Source: Bacteroidales bacterium (lineage in GTDB: Bacteria; Bacteroidota; Bacteroidia; Bacteroidales; F082). Taken from it: a stretch of 64,000 bases of DNA. The notes below the pieces were generated by a model. The model did not search any database. It had not been told where the DNA came from and worked only from the letters and a program-made list of their open reading frames with translations. Each line of letters starts with the position of its first letter. Positions within the stretch are counted from its first letter, which is position 1. Both the position numbers and the translations under genes were made by a program. The stretch is from assembly GCA_017630195.1 (NCBI GenBank), contig JAGBVS010000067.1, positions 1 through 64,000 of the forward strand, given 5' to 3'. Shown piece by piece: positions 43,430 to 53,500 of the stretch.

Positions 43430-45085
43430 ATGAAGGTTGAATACGGTAAAACTGGAACTTATTTTTATTTGGCAGGATTGATATTGATAGGAATATTCTT
43501 GCCGACATCGAAATTTGGATTGAGCGTATCTCAGTTTTATCTCATCGCCTTGTGGTTTTTGCTCGGCCTCGATATGAGAGCCATAAACAAAATGTTCCCG
43601 GAGAAACCGTTTATCAATAGAATAATCTCTCGCATTGCAGTGTCTTTCAAAGGAATATGGCATAATATAAAGACACGTTTCAACGATTTTATTCATAACA
43701 AAATCGCTGTTGTAATGGTTTCCATGTATCTTTTACATTTCATCGGCTTGATTTATACGTCCGATTTCCAATACGCCTTCAAAGATTTAAGAATAAAACT
43801 TCCTATTTTGGTTTTTCCATTGATATTATCATCGATGAAACCATTGAATAAGAAGCAATTCGATGCTGTAATATGGTTTTTTATCGGCTCGGTTTTCTTC
43901 GTCACTGTTCTAGGAGCCATCAAGTTTTTCCGTCGTGATTTTGTCGATGTAAGAGAATTGTCGGTTTTTGTAAGTCATATCAGGGTGTCTCTCTGTATGG
44001 TTTTTTCTATTTTTATTTTAGGATATTATCTTATAAAAAGAAACTACAGCGTTATTGTTAAGATTGCTATTGTCTTTTTGATAACATGGTTTTTATGGCA
44101 GATAACTATCTGGGAATCATTTATTAGTGTTTTGATTATAGCTGCTTTATGTGTAGTATTGGCATTATATTTTATTTTTAAAAGTAAAAATATTGCAGTT
44201 AAAATATCAACGTTTATCGTCGTAACAATATTGGCTTCTTTAATGATTTTTATACCTTACAGAATAATATCTGATTATAACAATCCGGATGAAGTTATTG
44301 TAGAACAATTGGATACACATACAAAACTCGGCAATGAGTATGTTTTTGACACAATAACTTTTGGCATTGAAGACGGACGTTATATTGGATTGTATATTTC
44401 AAAAGCCGAGATGCTTGATGCATGGAATAAACGTAGTGAATTGAAAATCAGGAGCGAATATGACGAAGGTTATCATCGTTTGGTTCGTTATCTGACATCA
44501 AAAGATTTAAGAAAAGATGCTGAAGGCGTTAATCAGCTTTTAGAAAGTGATGTTACTAATATTGAAAATGGCATCGCCAACTATAATTATATAGAGAATC
44601 CAGGAATCAAAACGCGAATCATGAAAGTTTTGGTTGCGTATAACAATTATTCTGCAAACGGTGATGCTAACGGAAGCTCTGTCTTTCAACGAATTGAATT
44701 TATCAAAGCGTCGTTGGGCATTATAAAGGACAATGTTATTTTTGGTGTTGGAACTGGAGATATTGTTGATGCTTTCGCTGATTATTACGAAGAAACAAAT
44801 TCCAAATTGAGACCGGAATATAGATTCAGAAGCCATAATCAATATTTAGCCATTACAGTGGCTTTTGGTATTGTAGGCTTGTTATGGTTCTTGTTTTCAA
44901 TGTTTTACCCGTATTTTTCAGACAAGAAAAACCGCAATTATATCTACTTTGTGTTTTTGTTTATAATAGCGCTTTCAATGTTTACGGAAGATACAATTGA
45001 AACGCAAATCGGTGTGACATTATTCGCTTTCTTTAATTCATTTCTGGTATTTTGCAGAGATGAAAAGGAAGAAAAGTGCCAATGA
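43430..45085 (+). CDS. O-antigen ligase-like membrane protein
   Basis: 551 residues with about ten to twelve hydrophobic segments and one large hydrophilic loop (residues about 290-440). After the loop is VGTGDIVDAFADYY and FRSHNQYLAITVAFG, where the His of SHNQYL fits the conserved motif of the Wzy_C/WaaL polymerase-ligase superfamily. It could attach O-antigen to lipid A or polymerise a surface glycan; the two are hard to separate by sequence. The tail-to-tail gap to GtrA is one base. Confidence 0.85.
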   Translation: MKVEYGKTGTYFYLAGLILIGIFLPTSKFGLSVSQFYLIALWFLLGLDMRAINKMFPEKPFINRIISRIAVSFKGIWHNIKTRFNDFIHNKIAVVMVSMYLLHFIGLIYTSDFQYAFKDLRIKLPILVFPLILSSMKPLNKKQFDAVIWFFIGSVFFVTVLGAIKFFRRDFVDVRELSVFVSHIRVSLCMVFSIFILGYYLIKRNYSVIVKIAIVFLITWFLWQITIWESFISVLIIAALCVVLALYFIFKSKNIAVKISTFIVVTILASLMIFIPYRIISDYNNPDEVIVEQLDTHTKLGNEYVFDTITFGIEDGRYIGLYISKAEMLDAWNKRSELKIRSEYDEGYHRLVRYLTSKDLRKDAEGVNQLLESDVTNIENGIANYNYIENPGIKTRIMKVLVAYNNYSANGDANGSSVFQRIEFIKASLGIIKDNVIFGVGTGDIVDAFADYYEETNSKLRPEYRFRSHNQYLAITVAFGIVGLLWFLFSMFYPYFSDKKNRNYIYFVFLFIIALSMFTEDTIETQIGVTLFAFFNSFLVFCRDEKEEKCQ

Positions 45086-45086
45086 A

Positions 45087-45488
45087 TTAAGCGAATGTAA
45101 ATAGCATATTGGCGAAGAAGTTCCAGATGGTTGTGGTTGCTATTGCAATGAGTTTGCTGAAATAGAAATTCCATTTTAGCTTATCAGCCAACAGATACAA
45201 AACCAATGAGTTAATTCCTAATCCGATGGTTGATACAACCATAAATTGCATGTATTGAACAGCTATTTCTTCTTTATGGCTTTCGAAAGTCCAGATTCTG
45301 TTTAAGAAATAATTTGAAGTGGCAGCAAGTATAAAACCTATGCAGTTGCTGAGATATTTGTTTAATCTTAATTTTTCTTTACATAAATAAGTTGTTCCGA
45401 AATCTATCAACATTCCGGAGCAACCCACTACACCAAATTTTATAAATTTGGAAATGAGCAATTTATCTATTATTAATAAACTTCTCAT
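45087..45488 (-). CDS. GtrA-family membrane protein
   Basis: 133 residues with four hydrophobic segments and the GtrA hallmark KFGVVGCSGMLIDFGTTYLC at residues 17-36 and NYFLNRIWTFESHKEE. GtrA proteins flip or present undecaprenyl-linked sugars for glycosylation of surface polysaccharides. Here it stands between an O-antigen-ligase-like gene and a CPBP protease gene (3-base gap upstream), consistent with glycan decoration. Confidence 0.92.
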   Translation of the reverse strand: MRSLLIIDKLLISKFIKFGVVGCSGMLIDFGTTYLCKEKLRLNKYLSNCIGFILAATSNYFLNRIWTFESHKEEIAVQYMQFMVVSTIGLGINSLVLYLLADKLKWNFYFSKLIAIATTTIWNFFANMLFTFA

Positions 45489-45491
45489 TGT

Positions 45492-46382
45492 TTAAATTTC
45501 TGTATTTTCTGTTTTAAATTCTTTGTTATGACTATGTATCACGAACCAAAATATTGCTATTGTAGCTATTATGCTTAATAATAAAGGAAACAATTTTGTC
45601 TGTCCGAATGTGTCAACGTCAATATTGGTAACGCCAATATTATTAAGGTAATAAACAACAACTGCGGTTCCATTGTTCAAGAAATGCATTATCATCGGAA
45701 CCCAGATAGATTTTGAATAATAGAACATATATCCAAGAATAAGTCCTAAAACGAGACGTGGCAAGAATCCATAAATGTCGAAGTGAATCAATGAGAAAAT
45801 TATTGAAGTAATTAGGATTCCAATGTGAGCGTTTTTGCATTTTTTGACTAAGAACGATTGCAACACAGAGCGGAACAAGAGTTCTTCGCCGAATGCTGCT
45901 AATCCAGCAATCATTATGAGGTTGATTATAAGTCCGCTTATATCGCCGACATTGACCATTTTTTCAAGGGTTTCCTGCATGAGCTCTGATAAAGACTTTA
46001 TTATTTCATCAAGAGCGGCCATCGATTCAGGTAATTTAACATTTGTATTCCATTCCGCTAGTACGCTATTGAGTGGCATAATGGTGAAAATCAACGCCAC
46101 TCCCAATAATGACCAAAGAGGAATATTGTTGAATCCCAAATATCTCATTGGTTTCTCTTTGGTGATACATGCGTATAATATAGGAGGCATAACAAAAGTT
46201 AGAATCTGAGAACCTATTTGACTAATACGTAATATTGCGAGTTCTGTCATATTGTTTGTTTTGGCAACAAATACGGCAACAACGCCAATAACGGCAGATA
46301 ATATGTATCCTACAACCAAAAGAGCGGCCATGAGGAATATTCTTTCAGCCAAGCTTGACTTTTTTAACAACGGGAATTTCAT
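45492..46382 (-). CDS. CPBP-family intramembrane metalloprotease
   Basis: 296 residues, about eight membrane helices. Motif 1 AFGEELLFRSVL (EExxxR), motif 2 FSLIHFDIYGFLPR and motif 3 MIMHFLNNGT are the glutamate, histidine and asparagine sites of the Rce1/CPBP proteases. Substrates in Bacteroidota are unknown. It probably heads a two-gene unit with gtrA and diverges from dusB; a TAAATTTG element (46406-46413, minus strand) precedes it. Confidence 0.9.
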   Translation of the reverse strand: MKFPLLKKSSLAERIFLMAALLVVGYILSAVIGVVAVFVAKTNNMTELAILRISQIGSQILTFVMPPILYACITKEKPMRYLGFNNIPLWSLLGVALIFTIMPLNSVLAEWNTNVKLPESMAALDEIIKSLSELMQETLEKMVNVGDISGLIINLIMIAGLAAFGEELLFRSVLQSFLVKKCKNAHIGILITSIIFSLIHFDIYGFLPRLVLGLILGYMFYYSKSIWVPMIMHFLNNGTAVVVYYLNNIGVTNIDVDTFGQTKLFPLLLSIIATIAIFWFVIHSHNKEFKTENTEI

Positions 46383-46405
46383 GATAAAATATTTTATTTT
46401 TTTTG

Positions 46406-46413
46406 CAAATTTA
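46406..46413 (-). promoter_or_regulatory. -7 element (TAAATTTG) for the CPBP-gtrA unit
   Basis: TAnnTTTG match on the minus strand 23 bases before the ATG; no clear -33 element. Confidence 0.45.
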
Positions 46414-46438
46414 ATATTTTTTTACTAAATGAAATGAG

Positions 46439-46446
46439 TATTTTTG
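46439..46446 (+). promoter_or_regulatory. -7 element (TATTTTTG) that decides the dusB start
   Basis: This element overlaps the region between two possible starts (46434 and 46455). If it is the promoter, transcription begins near 46451-46453, only a few bases before ATG 46455, so the mRNA would be almost leaderless. Confidence 0.5.
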
Positions 46447-46454
46447 CAGTCGAT

Positions 46455-47441
46455 ATGAAAAAGATAGCGAACTTAGAATTTGAAGATATACCTTTGTTGT
46501 TGGCTCCTATGGAAGGTGTCACTGATGCGCCTTTTCGACATGTTTGCAAGGAGCAAGGTGCTGATATAGTTTATTCTGAATTTATCTCATCAGACGGTTT
46601 GATTCGTGATGCGGTCAAGAGTATCCGGAAGTTGGGTTTTGAGGAAAAGGAGCGTCCGTTTGGTGTACAGATTTTTGGCAATAATGTTGCCCCTATGGTT
46701 GAAGCAGCGCGTTATGCTGAACGCTATAATCCTGATATCATTGATATTAATTTCGGATGTCCTGTCAAGAAAGTAGCATCTAAAGGTGCTGGCTCCGGCA
46801 TCTTGAACAATATTCCAAAGATGATTGAGATAACGGAGGCCGTGGTAAAAGCTGTCAAGACGCCTGTCACGGTAAAGACGCGTCTCGGTTATGATAGTGA
46901 ACATAAGGAAATCGTCGATATTGCTGAACGTTTGCAGGATGTTGGAATACAAGCGCTGACTATTCATGGAAGGCTGCGTACCACCAAATGGGGCGAGCCA
47001 GCAGATTGGACTTTAATAGGCGAAGTGAAAAACAATCCGAGAATGACAATACCAATCATAGGTAACGGTGATGTTGTAGATGGACCTTCAGCAAAATATT
47101 TCTTAGATAATTTCGGCGTTGATGGACTTATGATAGGACGTGCCACGTATGGCAACCCATGGATATTCAGAGAGGTGAAACATTATTTAAAGACTGGTGA
47201 AATATTGCCGTCTCCGGATGTATGCGAACGTGTGAGAGTTTCCTTAGCACATCTTGTTGACTCATTAAATTATAAGAAAGACGAACTTTACGCCGTGATG
47301 GAAATGCGTAAACACTGGGGATTATATTTCAAAGGATATGCAAATTTCAAACAATTCAAGCTTCGTCTTATGGAAGCAAAGACGATAGAAGAAGTCTCGG
47401 CGATACTTGATGAAGTTGTTAATTTTTATAATAATCAATAA
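46455..47441 (+). CDS. dusB: tRNA-dihydrouridine synthase
   Basis: A flavin enzyme that reduces specific uridines in tRNA. LLLAPMEGVTDAPFR opens the TIM barrel; GCPVKKVASKGAGSGIL holds the catalytic cysteine, and VKTRLGYD and IGNGDVVDGPSA bind FMN and substrate. I start at 46455 because the promoter-like element at 46439 overlaps the upstream ATG (46434) and the family begins near KIANLEFEDIP; the protein is then 328 residues. A terminator shared with the HAD gene follows. Confidence 0.93.
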   Translation: MKKIANLEFEDIPLLLAPMEGVTDAPFRHVCKEQGADIVYSEFISSDGLIRDAVKSIRKLGFEEKERPFGVQIFGNNVAPMVEAARYAERYNPDIIDINFGCPVKKVASKGAGSGILNNIPKMIEITEAVVKAVKTPVTVKTRLGYDSEHKEIVDIAERLQDVGIQALTIHGRLRTTKWGEPADWTLIGEVKNNPRMTIPIIGNGDVVDGPSAKYFLDNFGVDGLMIGRATYGNPWIFREVKHYLKTGEILPSPDVCERVRVSLAHLVDSLNYKKDELYAVMEMRKHWGLYFKGYANFKQFKLRLMEAKTIEEVSAILDEVVNFYNNQ

Positions 47442-47444
47442 AAG

Positions 47445-47477
47445 AAGGAAGAGAGTCATGAAAACTCTCTTCTTTAT
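47445..47477. terminator. Bidirectional terminator between dusB and the HAD gene
   Basis: GAAGAGAGT/ACTCTCTTC stem with a 7-base loop, flanked by AAAG and TTTATT, between convergent stops. Confidence 0.8.
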
Positions 47478-48143
47478 TTAATGAATTACATTAAAGTCTA
47501 AGTCTTGTTTCAGTTTTCCGTTTTCAAACAAATCTACCACACGTGCGCCAGTGACGTTATGATAAGTTATTATTCCTAATTTTTGTGCAGCGATAATATT
47601 TTCCGGTGTGTCGTCGATGAAAAGTGTTTCTTCAGGTTTCATTCTATATCTGTCTAAAATGAGTGTGAAGAAATCCGGATTTGGTTTTGCAAGATGAGTG
47701 TCGAATGAGAAGAAAGATTTGTCGAAGAGGCTGTCAAACTCACGATAGCCAAATCGCAGTTGAAGGTCGCGGATGAAAAGGTCATAATGAATCTCGTTGG
47801 AGTTACTCATGAGATAAACATGGTAATGACTTTTGAGTTTTTTCACCAAATCGATACGTCTTTGAGGGATATCAAGTATCATTGAGTTCCATATTTCGTC
47901 GAATTTCTGTGTTGAAATTTTCAAATCTAACTGATTCATGAGTGTTTTTCTGAAAGTTTCAGCTGAAATAATGCCGCATTCAAACTGCCTTAAAGTGCGT
48001 TTCACATCAGGTGATTCTAACAGTTCTACATTAGCAAAACCATTCTTTTTCAGATGGTTAACAATCTGATTATTATCAATATCAATAATGACTCCACCAA
48101 GGTCAAATATGATGTTTTTTATGTTAGAAAAAAATTTTTTCAT
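47478..48143 (-). CDS. HAD-family phosphatase
   Basis: 221 residues. Motif I IIFDLGGVIIDID (the first Asp is the nucleophile), motif II HVYLMSNSNE and motif III FDTHLAKPNPD with FIDDTPENI define a class I HAD hydrolase with a helical cap. Substrate specificity cannot be read; such enzymes often dephosphorylate sugars or nucleotides. It faces dusB tail to tail. Confidence 0.9.
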   Translation of the reverse strand: MKKFFSNIKNIIFDLGGVIIDIDNNQIVNHLKKNGFANVELLESPDVKRTLRQFECGIISAETFRKTLMNQLDLKISTQKFDEIWNSMILDIPQRRIDLVKKLKSHYHVYLMSNSNEIHYDLFIRDLQLRFGYREFDSLFDKSFFSFDTHLAKPNPDFFTLILDRYRMKPEETLFIDDTPENIIAAQKLGIITYHNVTGARVVDLFENGKLKQDLDFNVIH

Positions 48144-48155
48144 TTTTTTTATTTT

Positions 48156-48190
48156 TTTGTTATGAAATTCGATACAAATTTGTAAATTTG
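48156..48190 (+). promoter_or_regulatory. Promoter of the CAT-anticodon tRNA
   Basis: TTTG and TAAATTTG are 23 bases apart, slightly long. The downstream CACTCGCAAAA is identical to that at the tRNA-Thr promoter. Confidence 0.65.
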
Positions 48191-48250
48191 CACTCGCAAA
48201 AACAAGGGAAAGAACAAAAAGTTATAAACAAAATTTTAACATGTTCTCCT

Positions 48251-48324
48251 GCTCCTATAGCTCAGTCGGTTAGAGTAGCTGACTCATAATCAGTTGGTCC
48301 CTGGTTCAAGTCCAGGTGGGAGCA
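48251..48324 (+). tRNA. tRNA with CAT anticodon (Met or Ile2)
   Basis: 74 bases: acceptor stem GCTCCTA/TGGGAGC, D-arm GCTC...GAGT, anticodon stem GCTGA/TCAGT with loop CTCATAA (CAT), 5-base variable loop, normal T-loop TTCAAGT. CAT occurs in elongator tRNA-Met and, when lysidine-modified, in tRNA-Ile2. The anticodon arm and following bases (GACTCATAATC, TTGGTC) look like tRNA-Ile2, but I cannot decide. It has an own promoter and terminator. Confidence 0.93.
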
Positions 48325-48325
48325 C

Positions 48326-48365
48326 AAAAAACCCTCGGTAGTCATTGGCTATCGAGGTTTTTTGT
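48326..48365 (+). terminator. Terminator of the CAT-anticodon tRNA
   Basis: CCCTCGGTAG and CTATCGAGG arms between A6 and T7 runs directly after the tRNA. Confidence 0.85.
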
Positions 48366-48417
48366 TTGTATTTTTGTCCACATTTTGTCCACAACAATGT
48401 AAAATAGGAATTGATTT

Positions 48418-48506
48418 CGTGTCTTTTCGTGGACGGTTTCTTTTTATTTCCACGAAATCGCACCAATTTTTCATGAATAACTTAGTGCAATTTCGTGGAT
48501 AATATT
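48418..48506. repeat. TTTCGTGGA-family repeat with long inverted pair
   Basis: Contains CGTGTCTTTTCGTGGAC followed by CCACGAAATCGCAC and, 21 bases on, GTGCAATTTCGTGG; the last two arms match at 13 of 14 positions. It fills the gap between the tRNA terminator and pfp. A degenerate relative lies at 28809. Confidence 0.7.
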
Positions 48507-48508
48507 TT

Positions 48509-49726
48509 TTACCAGTTGAGTATTTTCTTGAAATCGTAATCTTCTGGATTTGCTACATATTGCTTTGCAGCTTCGTAATCAGCAGGTGTCAAATATTGGA
48601 GACAATCACGGAATACAAGCTTAGCCTTTTCTCCATTCATATTTACGAGACGAGGTTTTACCTTACCGTTTTCATCTTCAACATCTTTAAGATACAATGG
48701 TTTAACCTCACCTTTATTGTCGGCTGTAACCATAGCACCAGAAACGCCTTCATCGAACAACTGTTTCACTCCATAGCCCAAGATACTGCAATAGAACAAA
48801 TCAAATGCTCCTGGATCAACACAACGGACTTCATAACCGATTTCAACAGGACGGCTCTTGATAGAAAGACCTAATTCCGAAATACGTTTTTGCAATAATG
48901 TATTAAAGATATGAGCTTTACTTACATTGCCAAGTTCTGGATGTCCATGATCGTCGTAGGAGAAGTTAACGCCTGAGTTGTTTATTTCTTCATCTGTCAT
49001 AAAATGGAAAACGCCCTCACTAATGATAGCAACACCATAATTGATTCCCAATATTTTACGCTTAATCATCGCACTGATAACGAGATTAAGAATACGGTCG
49101 AAAGTGACTTCTGTATTGTAGAACATTTCAGGGATGATAATCATCGGATAGTGACAAGCAGCGCCCATACCGAAAGCGAGGTGACCTGCCTCACGGCCCA
49201 TAGCAGAAACGAGGAACCAGTTGCCACTTGTACGAGCATCTTCATAAACAGTTTGAGAGATTCTCACGCCTGCTTCTTTTGCAGAATAATATCCGAATGT
49301 TGGAACACCTTCAGGAAGTGGAAGGTCGTTGTCAATAGTCTTTGGAACGTGAATATTTTGAATTTTCACATTATTGGCAGCCAAATATTTAGAAATACGA
49401 TTAGCTGTTGAAGCAGTGTCATCACCACCGATAGTAACCAAAAGTTTTACATTGTTTTTAACAAAGAAATCTGTATTAAACTCTTCATCTTTTGGTTTGT
49501 AACGGCTCATTTGCAAAGCAGAACCGCCCATTCTTTGAATCTGATCTGCATAAGCAAAATCCATTTCAACGAGCTTAGGATTTGCTTTAAAGAGATTCTT
49601 GTAACCTTCATGAAGACCTATAACACGGTAATTATCTTTCAAGAATGTTTTAGCCACAGTACTGATAACTGTATTGATACCAGGAGCCGGACCACCGCCG
49701 GCAAGAATTACAATTGAAGGATTCAT
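48509..49726 (-). CDS. pfp: Diphosphate-dependent 6-phosphofructokinase
   Basis: Uses pyrophosphate instead of ATP to phosphorylate fructose-6-phosphate, a reversible glycolytic step common in anaerobes. ILAGGGPAPGINTVI starts the protein, TIGGDDTASTA carries the GGDD form that marks PPi enzymes, and VPKTIDNDLPLP and AMGREAGHLAFG are the substrate sites. I prefer ATG 49726 because a promoter at 49768-49800 would leave ATG 49756 only a few bases of leader. 405 residues. Confidence 0.93.
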   Translation of the reverse strand: MNPSIVILAGGGPAPGINTVISTVAKTFLKDNYRVIGLHEGYKNLFKANPKLVEMDFAYADQIQRMGGSALQMSRYKPKDEEFNTDFFVKNNVKLLVTIGGDDTASTANRISKYLAANNVKIQNIHVPKTIDNDLPLPEGVPTFGYYSAKEAGVRISQTVYEDARTSGNWFLVSAMGREAGHLAFGMGAACHYPMIIIPEMFYNTEVTFDRILNLVISAMIKRKILGINYGVAIISEGVFHFMTDEEINNSGVNFSYDDHGHPELGNVSKAHIFNTLLQKRISELGLSIKSRPVEIGYEVRCVDPGAFDLFYCSILGYGVKQLFDEGVSGAMVTADNKGEVKPLYLKDVEDENGKVKPRLVNMNGEKAKLVFRDCLQYLTPADYEAAKQYVANPEDYDFKKILNW

Positions 49727-49767
49727 ATCAAATATTTCATTTAAAATTATGCTCATTTATATTTTTG

Positions 49768-49800
49768 CAAAGGTAAAAATATTCTCAGTTTAGAAACAAA
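49768..49800 (-). promoter_or_regulatory. Promoter of pfp
   Basis: TTTG and TACCTTTG, 21 bases apart on the minus strand; decides between the two candidate pfp starts. Confidence 0.75.
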
Positions 49801-49819
49801 AAAAGCTCAAAAAAAACTA

Positions 49820-49850
49820 TTGCTTTTTAGCGCAAAAAAACGTATTTTTG
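49820..49850 (+). promoter_or_regulatory. Promoter of ruvA-sprA
   Basis: TTG and TATTTTTG, 20 bases apart, 51 bases before the ruvA ATG; back to back with the pfp promoter. Confidence 0.7.
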
Positions 49851-49901
49851 TCGTTTGATATAATCAACACTTTTTTCAAGAATTTGATGTATAATTGAGG
49901 T

Positions 49902-50486
49902 ATGTATAGTTTCATTTCCGGCAAAGTAGCAGAAAAAAATCCCGCTTATGTAGTTATTGACAATCATGGAGTTGGATATTTAATTAATATTACATTAAAT
50001 ACGTTTACAGCCATAGGCGAACAATCGGAAGTCAAACTTTATGTACACCTCGCCATTCGTGAAGACGCACATGTTCTTTATGGTTTTTACACCGAGGAAG
50101 AGCGTTCTTTATTCCTTCAGCTGATAACCGTCTCAGGAGTAGGCTGTAACACCGCTCGTTTAATACTATCTTCATTGACTGTAAGAGAAACCGTAGATGC
50201 AATCTCTAACAACAATACAAAGGCTATTCAGAACGTCAAAGGAATAGGCGCAAAAACAGCTCAAAGAATAATCGTTGACCTGCACGACAAAATAGCAAAA
50301 CTTAACATTTCCGATGGCGAAAAAACTCCTATAGGGTACAATACATTAAAGGAAGAAGCGTTATCTGCTTTGATGGTTTTAGGCTTCAACAGAACAAGCA
50401 TTGAGAAAATTTTGGACAAGCTCATGTCACAGATGGAAAATCCTAATGTGGAACAACTGATTAAAGAAGCCCTTAGATTACTGTAA
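49902..50486 (+). CDS. ruvA: Holliday junction branch migration protein RuvA
   Basis: Binds four-way junctions and loads RuvB. MYSFISGKVAEKNPAYVVIDNHGVGYLINI forms the N-terminal OB domain. Two helix-hairpin-helix motifs follow (LITVSGVGCNTARLIL; NVKGIGAKTAQRIIVDL). The C-terminal RuvB-contacting domain is LKEEALSALMVLGFNR. 194 residues, complete. sprA starts 17 bases after, and the ruvA-sprA-gcvH order is common in Bacteroidota. Confidence 0.96.
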   Translation: MYSFISGKVAEKNPAYVVIDNHGVGYLINITLNTFTAIGEQSEVKLYVHLAIREDAHVLYGFYTEEERSLFLQLITVSGVGCNTARLILSSLTVRETVDAISNNNTKAIQNVKGIGAKTAQRIIVDLHDKIAKLNISDGEKTPIGYNTLKEEALSALMVLGFNRTSIEKILDKLMSQMENPNVEQLIKEALRLL

Positions 50487-50503
50487 GTTATTATTATTCA
50501 AGT

Positions 50504-53500
50504 ATGAGAAAATCTTTTTTTATAAATAACATCTTCAAGCTTTTTATATTATTAGGCATAATAATATCATCTCTTTCCATAAAAGCTCAAACTTCCGACA
50601 CAACAAAACTCATTTATCCCATTCCGTACGATGACGGAAACCCACTTAATCAAAGCAACACCAAATCTGGATTTTATCTACAAGAGCCATCCAATATCAC
50701 ACGCGAAATAGTATATGACCCAGTAACAGGTCAATATACTTTTTACAGCAAAATAGGAGATTTCATGTATCGCGAGCCTCAAAGCATGAGTCAAGACCTT
50801 TACATGAAATACCAAAACGACAAACTGAAAAAAGAATATTGGAAAGAACGTCGCGAAACGACAAGCGAAAACTCAAGCAACGGCAACCAGCTTATCCCAA
50901 CGATATATGTCGGAGGTAAAGCTTTCGATAAAATTTTCGGAAGCAATACTATCGACATCAAATTACAAGGTTCTGCTGACGTAACCTTCGGAATTAAAAA
51001 CCAAAAACGCAACGACCCTTCTCGTCCCGTTGACTTACAAAGCGTTACAAACTTTGATTTTGACGAAAGCATTCAGTTAAGCGCTGCTGCAAAGATTGGC
51101 GAGAAAATCGAATTCAAACTCAATTACAATACAGAAACACAATTTACCTTCGACAATAAATTCACTTTAAAATACGAAGGCGACGAAGACGACATCATAC
51201 AACTTATCGAAGCCGGTAATGTTAACATGCCTTTAAAAAGTTCTCTCATCACCGGTACCCAGTCGTTGTTCGGTATCAAAACAAAATTGCAATTTGGAAA
51301 GACAACAGTAACATCTGTCATATCTTACCAAGAAAGTGAGACACAGAACATTACTGTAAGCGGTGGCTCCCTTAGCAACGAATACGAAATAGAATGTCTC
51401 GACTACGAAGAAAACAGACACTTCTTCCTCAGCCAATATTTTAGAGACAATTACGAAAACGCATTGAAAGACCTTCCTTTAGTAACTTCCGACATCAATA
51501 TCAACAAAATTGAAGTATGGGTCACTAACACAACTTCAAACTACGAAAACTGCCGTAACATTGTAGCTTTCACAGACTTAGGAGAAGGCAAGAGCGATTG
51601 GATTTTCAACGACAGCGAAATACAACCATCAGGCTACCCTGGTTCACAATATCCTGACAACGCTTCAAACACCTTGCTTAACGAATTGGACTACAATTCA
51701 ATAAGATCATTAAACAGCGTCACTTCATATTTAACATCACAAGGCTACACGTCAGGAAAGGATTTTGAAAAATTACAAAAAGCCAGAAAATTAAATCCGT
51801 CAGAATATGTCCTCAACAGCAAATTAGGTTTTATCACACTGAATATCAATTTAAATGCAAACCAAACTCTTGCTGTTGCTTATCAATATACAGTCATCGG
51901 ACAAGATAAAGTTTATCAGGTAGGTGAATTCTCCGACCAAAATATCACAGACCCTAATATATTAATTACCAAATTATTAAAGAGTACAACAATCAACACT
52001 AAGATGCCAATGTGGAATCTTATGATGAAAAACGTTTACAACATCAGAGCTTATCAAGTTAGCCAAAACGATTTCATCATGAACATTCTATATTTAGGAA
52101 ATGACAACGGTGTTGCAACAGGATATTTCGCAGATGCAGAAGGTGATTTAAAAGGCCAATCGCTGCTTCATCTTATGAACCTCGATAACTTAAACACACA
52201 ACAAAATCCTATAGATGGAGGCGACGGTTTATTCGACTTTATCAACGGAGCCACAACAAACGGAGGTACAATCAACGCATCGACAGGACGAATCTATTTC
52301 CCTGTGCTCGAACCATTTGGAAGCCATATAAGAAAAATATTCGCAGACAACCCTGTCCTTGCAGAAAAATATGCTTTCGATTCTTTATACACTTTAACAA
52401 AGACATCTGCCGAGCAATATACGGAAAAGAACAAATTCAGACTTGAAGGACAATACACATCATCATCTGGAAGTGAAATCAATTTAAATGCACTTAACGT
52501 CTCTCCAGGTTCCGTCACTGTAACAGCAGGAGGCGCTCCTCTTGTCGAAAACGTCGATTACACAGTCGATTACACACTCGGTAGAGTCACTATTTTGAAC
52601 GAGGCCCTACTCAACTCCGGAGCCAATATCAACATCTCTTTGGAAAACAACACAGCCATGACAACGATGAAAAAGTCGTTTATGGGCGCAAGAGTCGAAC
52701 ATGAGATAAATCCAGACTTCCTGATAGGAGGAACAATATTACATCTTAACGAAAGAGCTTATACTACTAAAGTCAATTACAACGACGAGCCATTATCAAA
52801 TACCATTTACGGATTTGACTTCAATTATCAGACTGATTCTCAGTTATTGACAGACCTTATTGACAAATTACCATTTATAGAAACTAAACAAAAATCGAGA
52901 ATTTCAATTTATGGAGAATTTGCCCACTTTATCCAAGGCATCAATAAGGAAAACGGTCAGACTGGAACATCATATATAGATGATTTTGAAGGAGCTAAAT
53001 CAACAATAGACCTTCGTCAATGGTCAACATGGCATTTAGCAAGCACCCCTCAATACCAACACAATCTTTTCCCTGAAGCATATTCTACAACAGGATATGA
53101 TTTCGGTAAAAACCGTTCAAAATTAGCATGGTACATAATCGACCAATCTGTATTCTACAACAGAGACAGCAGAATCTTACCTCCAAACGTAACCAACGAC
53201 GAACTGTCTGACCACAGAGTAAGACAGGTCTTTGAAACAGAAATATTCCCTAACAAAGACATCCAAGCTGGCGTTTCGACAAACGTATCTGTATTCAACT
53301 TAGCTTATTATCCTGCTTTAAGAGGTCCTTATAACTATGACACTGAGAACCTTAACCAAGACGGTTCATTCTCAAACCCAGAAAACAGATGGGGCGGTAT
53401 CATGAGAGCAATAGAATCATCCGACTTCAATGCAACCAATGTCGAATACATCGAATTCTGGTTGATGGACCCATTCTTTGAAGGACAAGATCAAAGCAAT

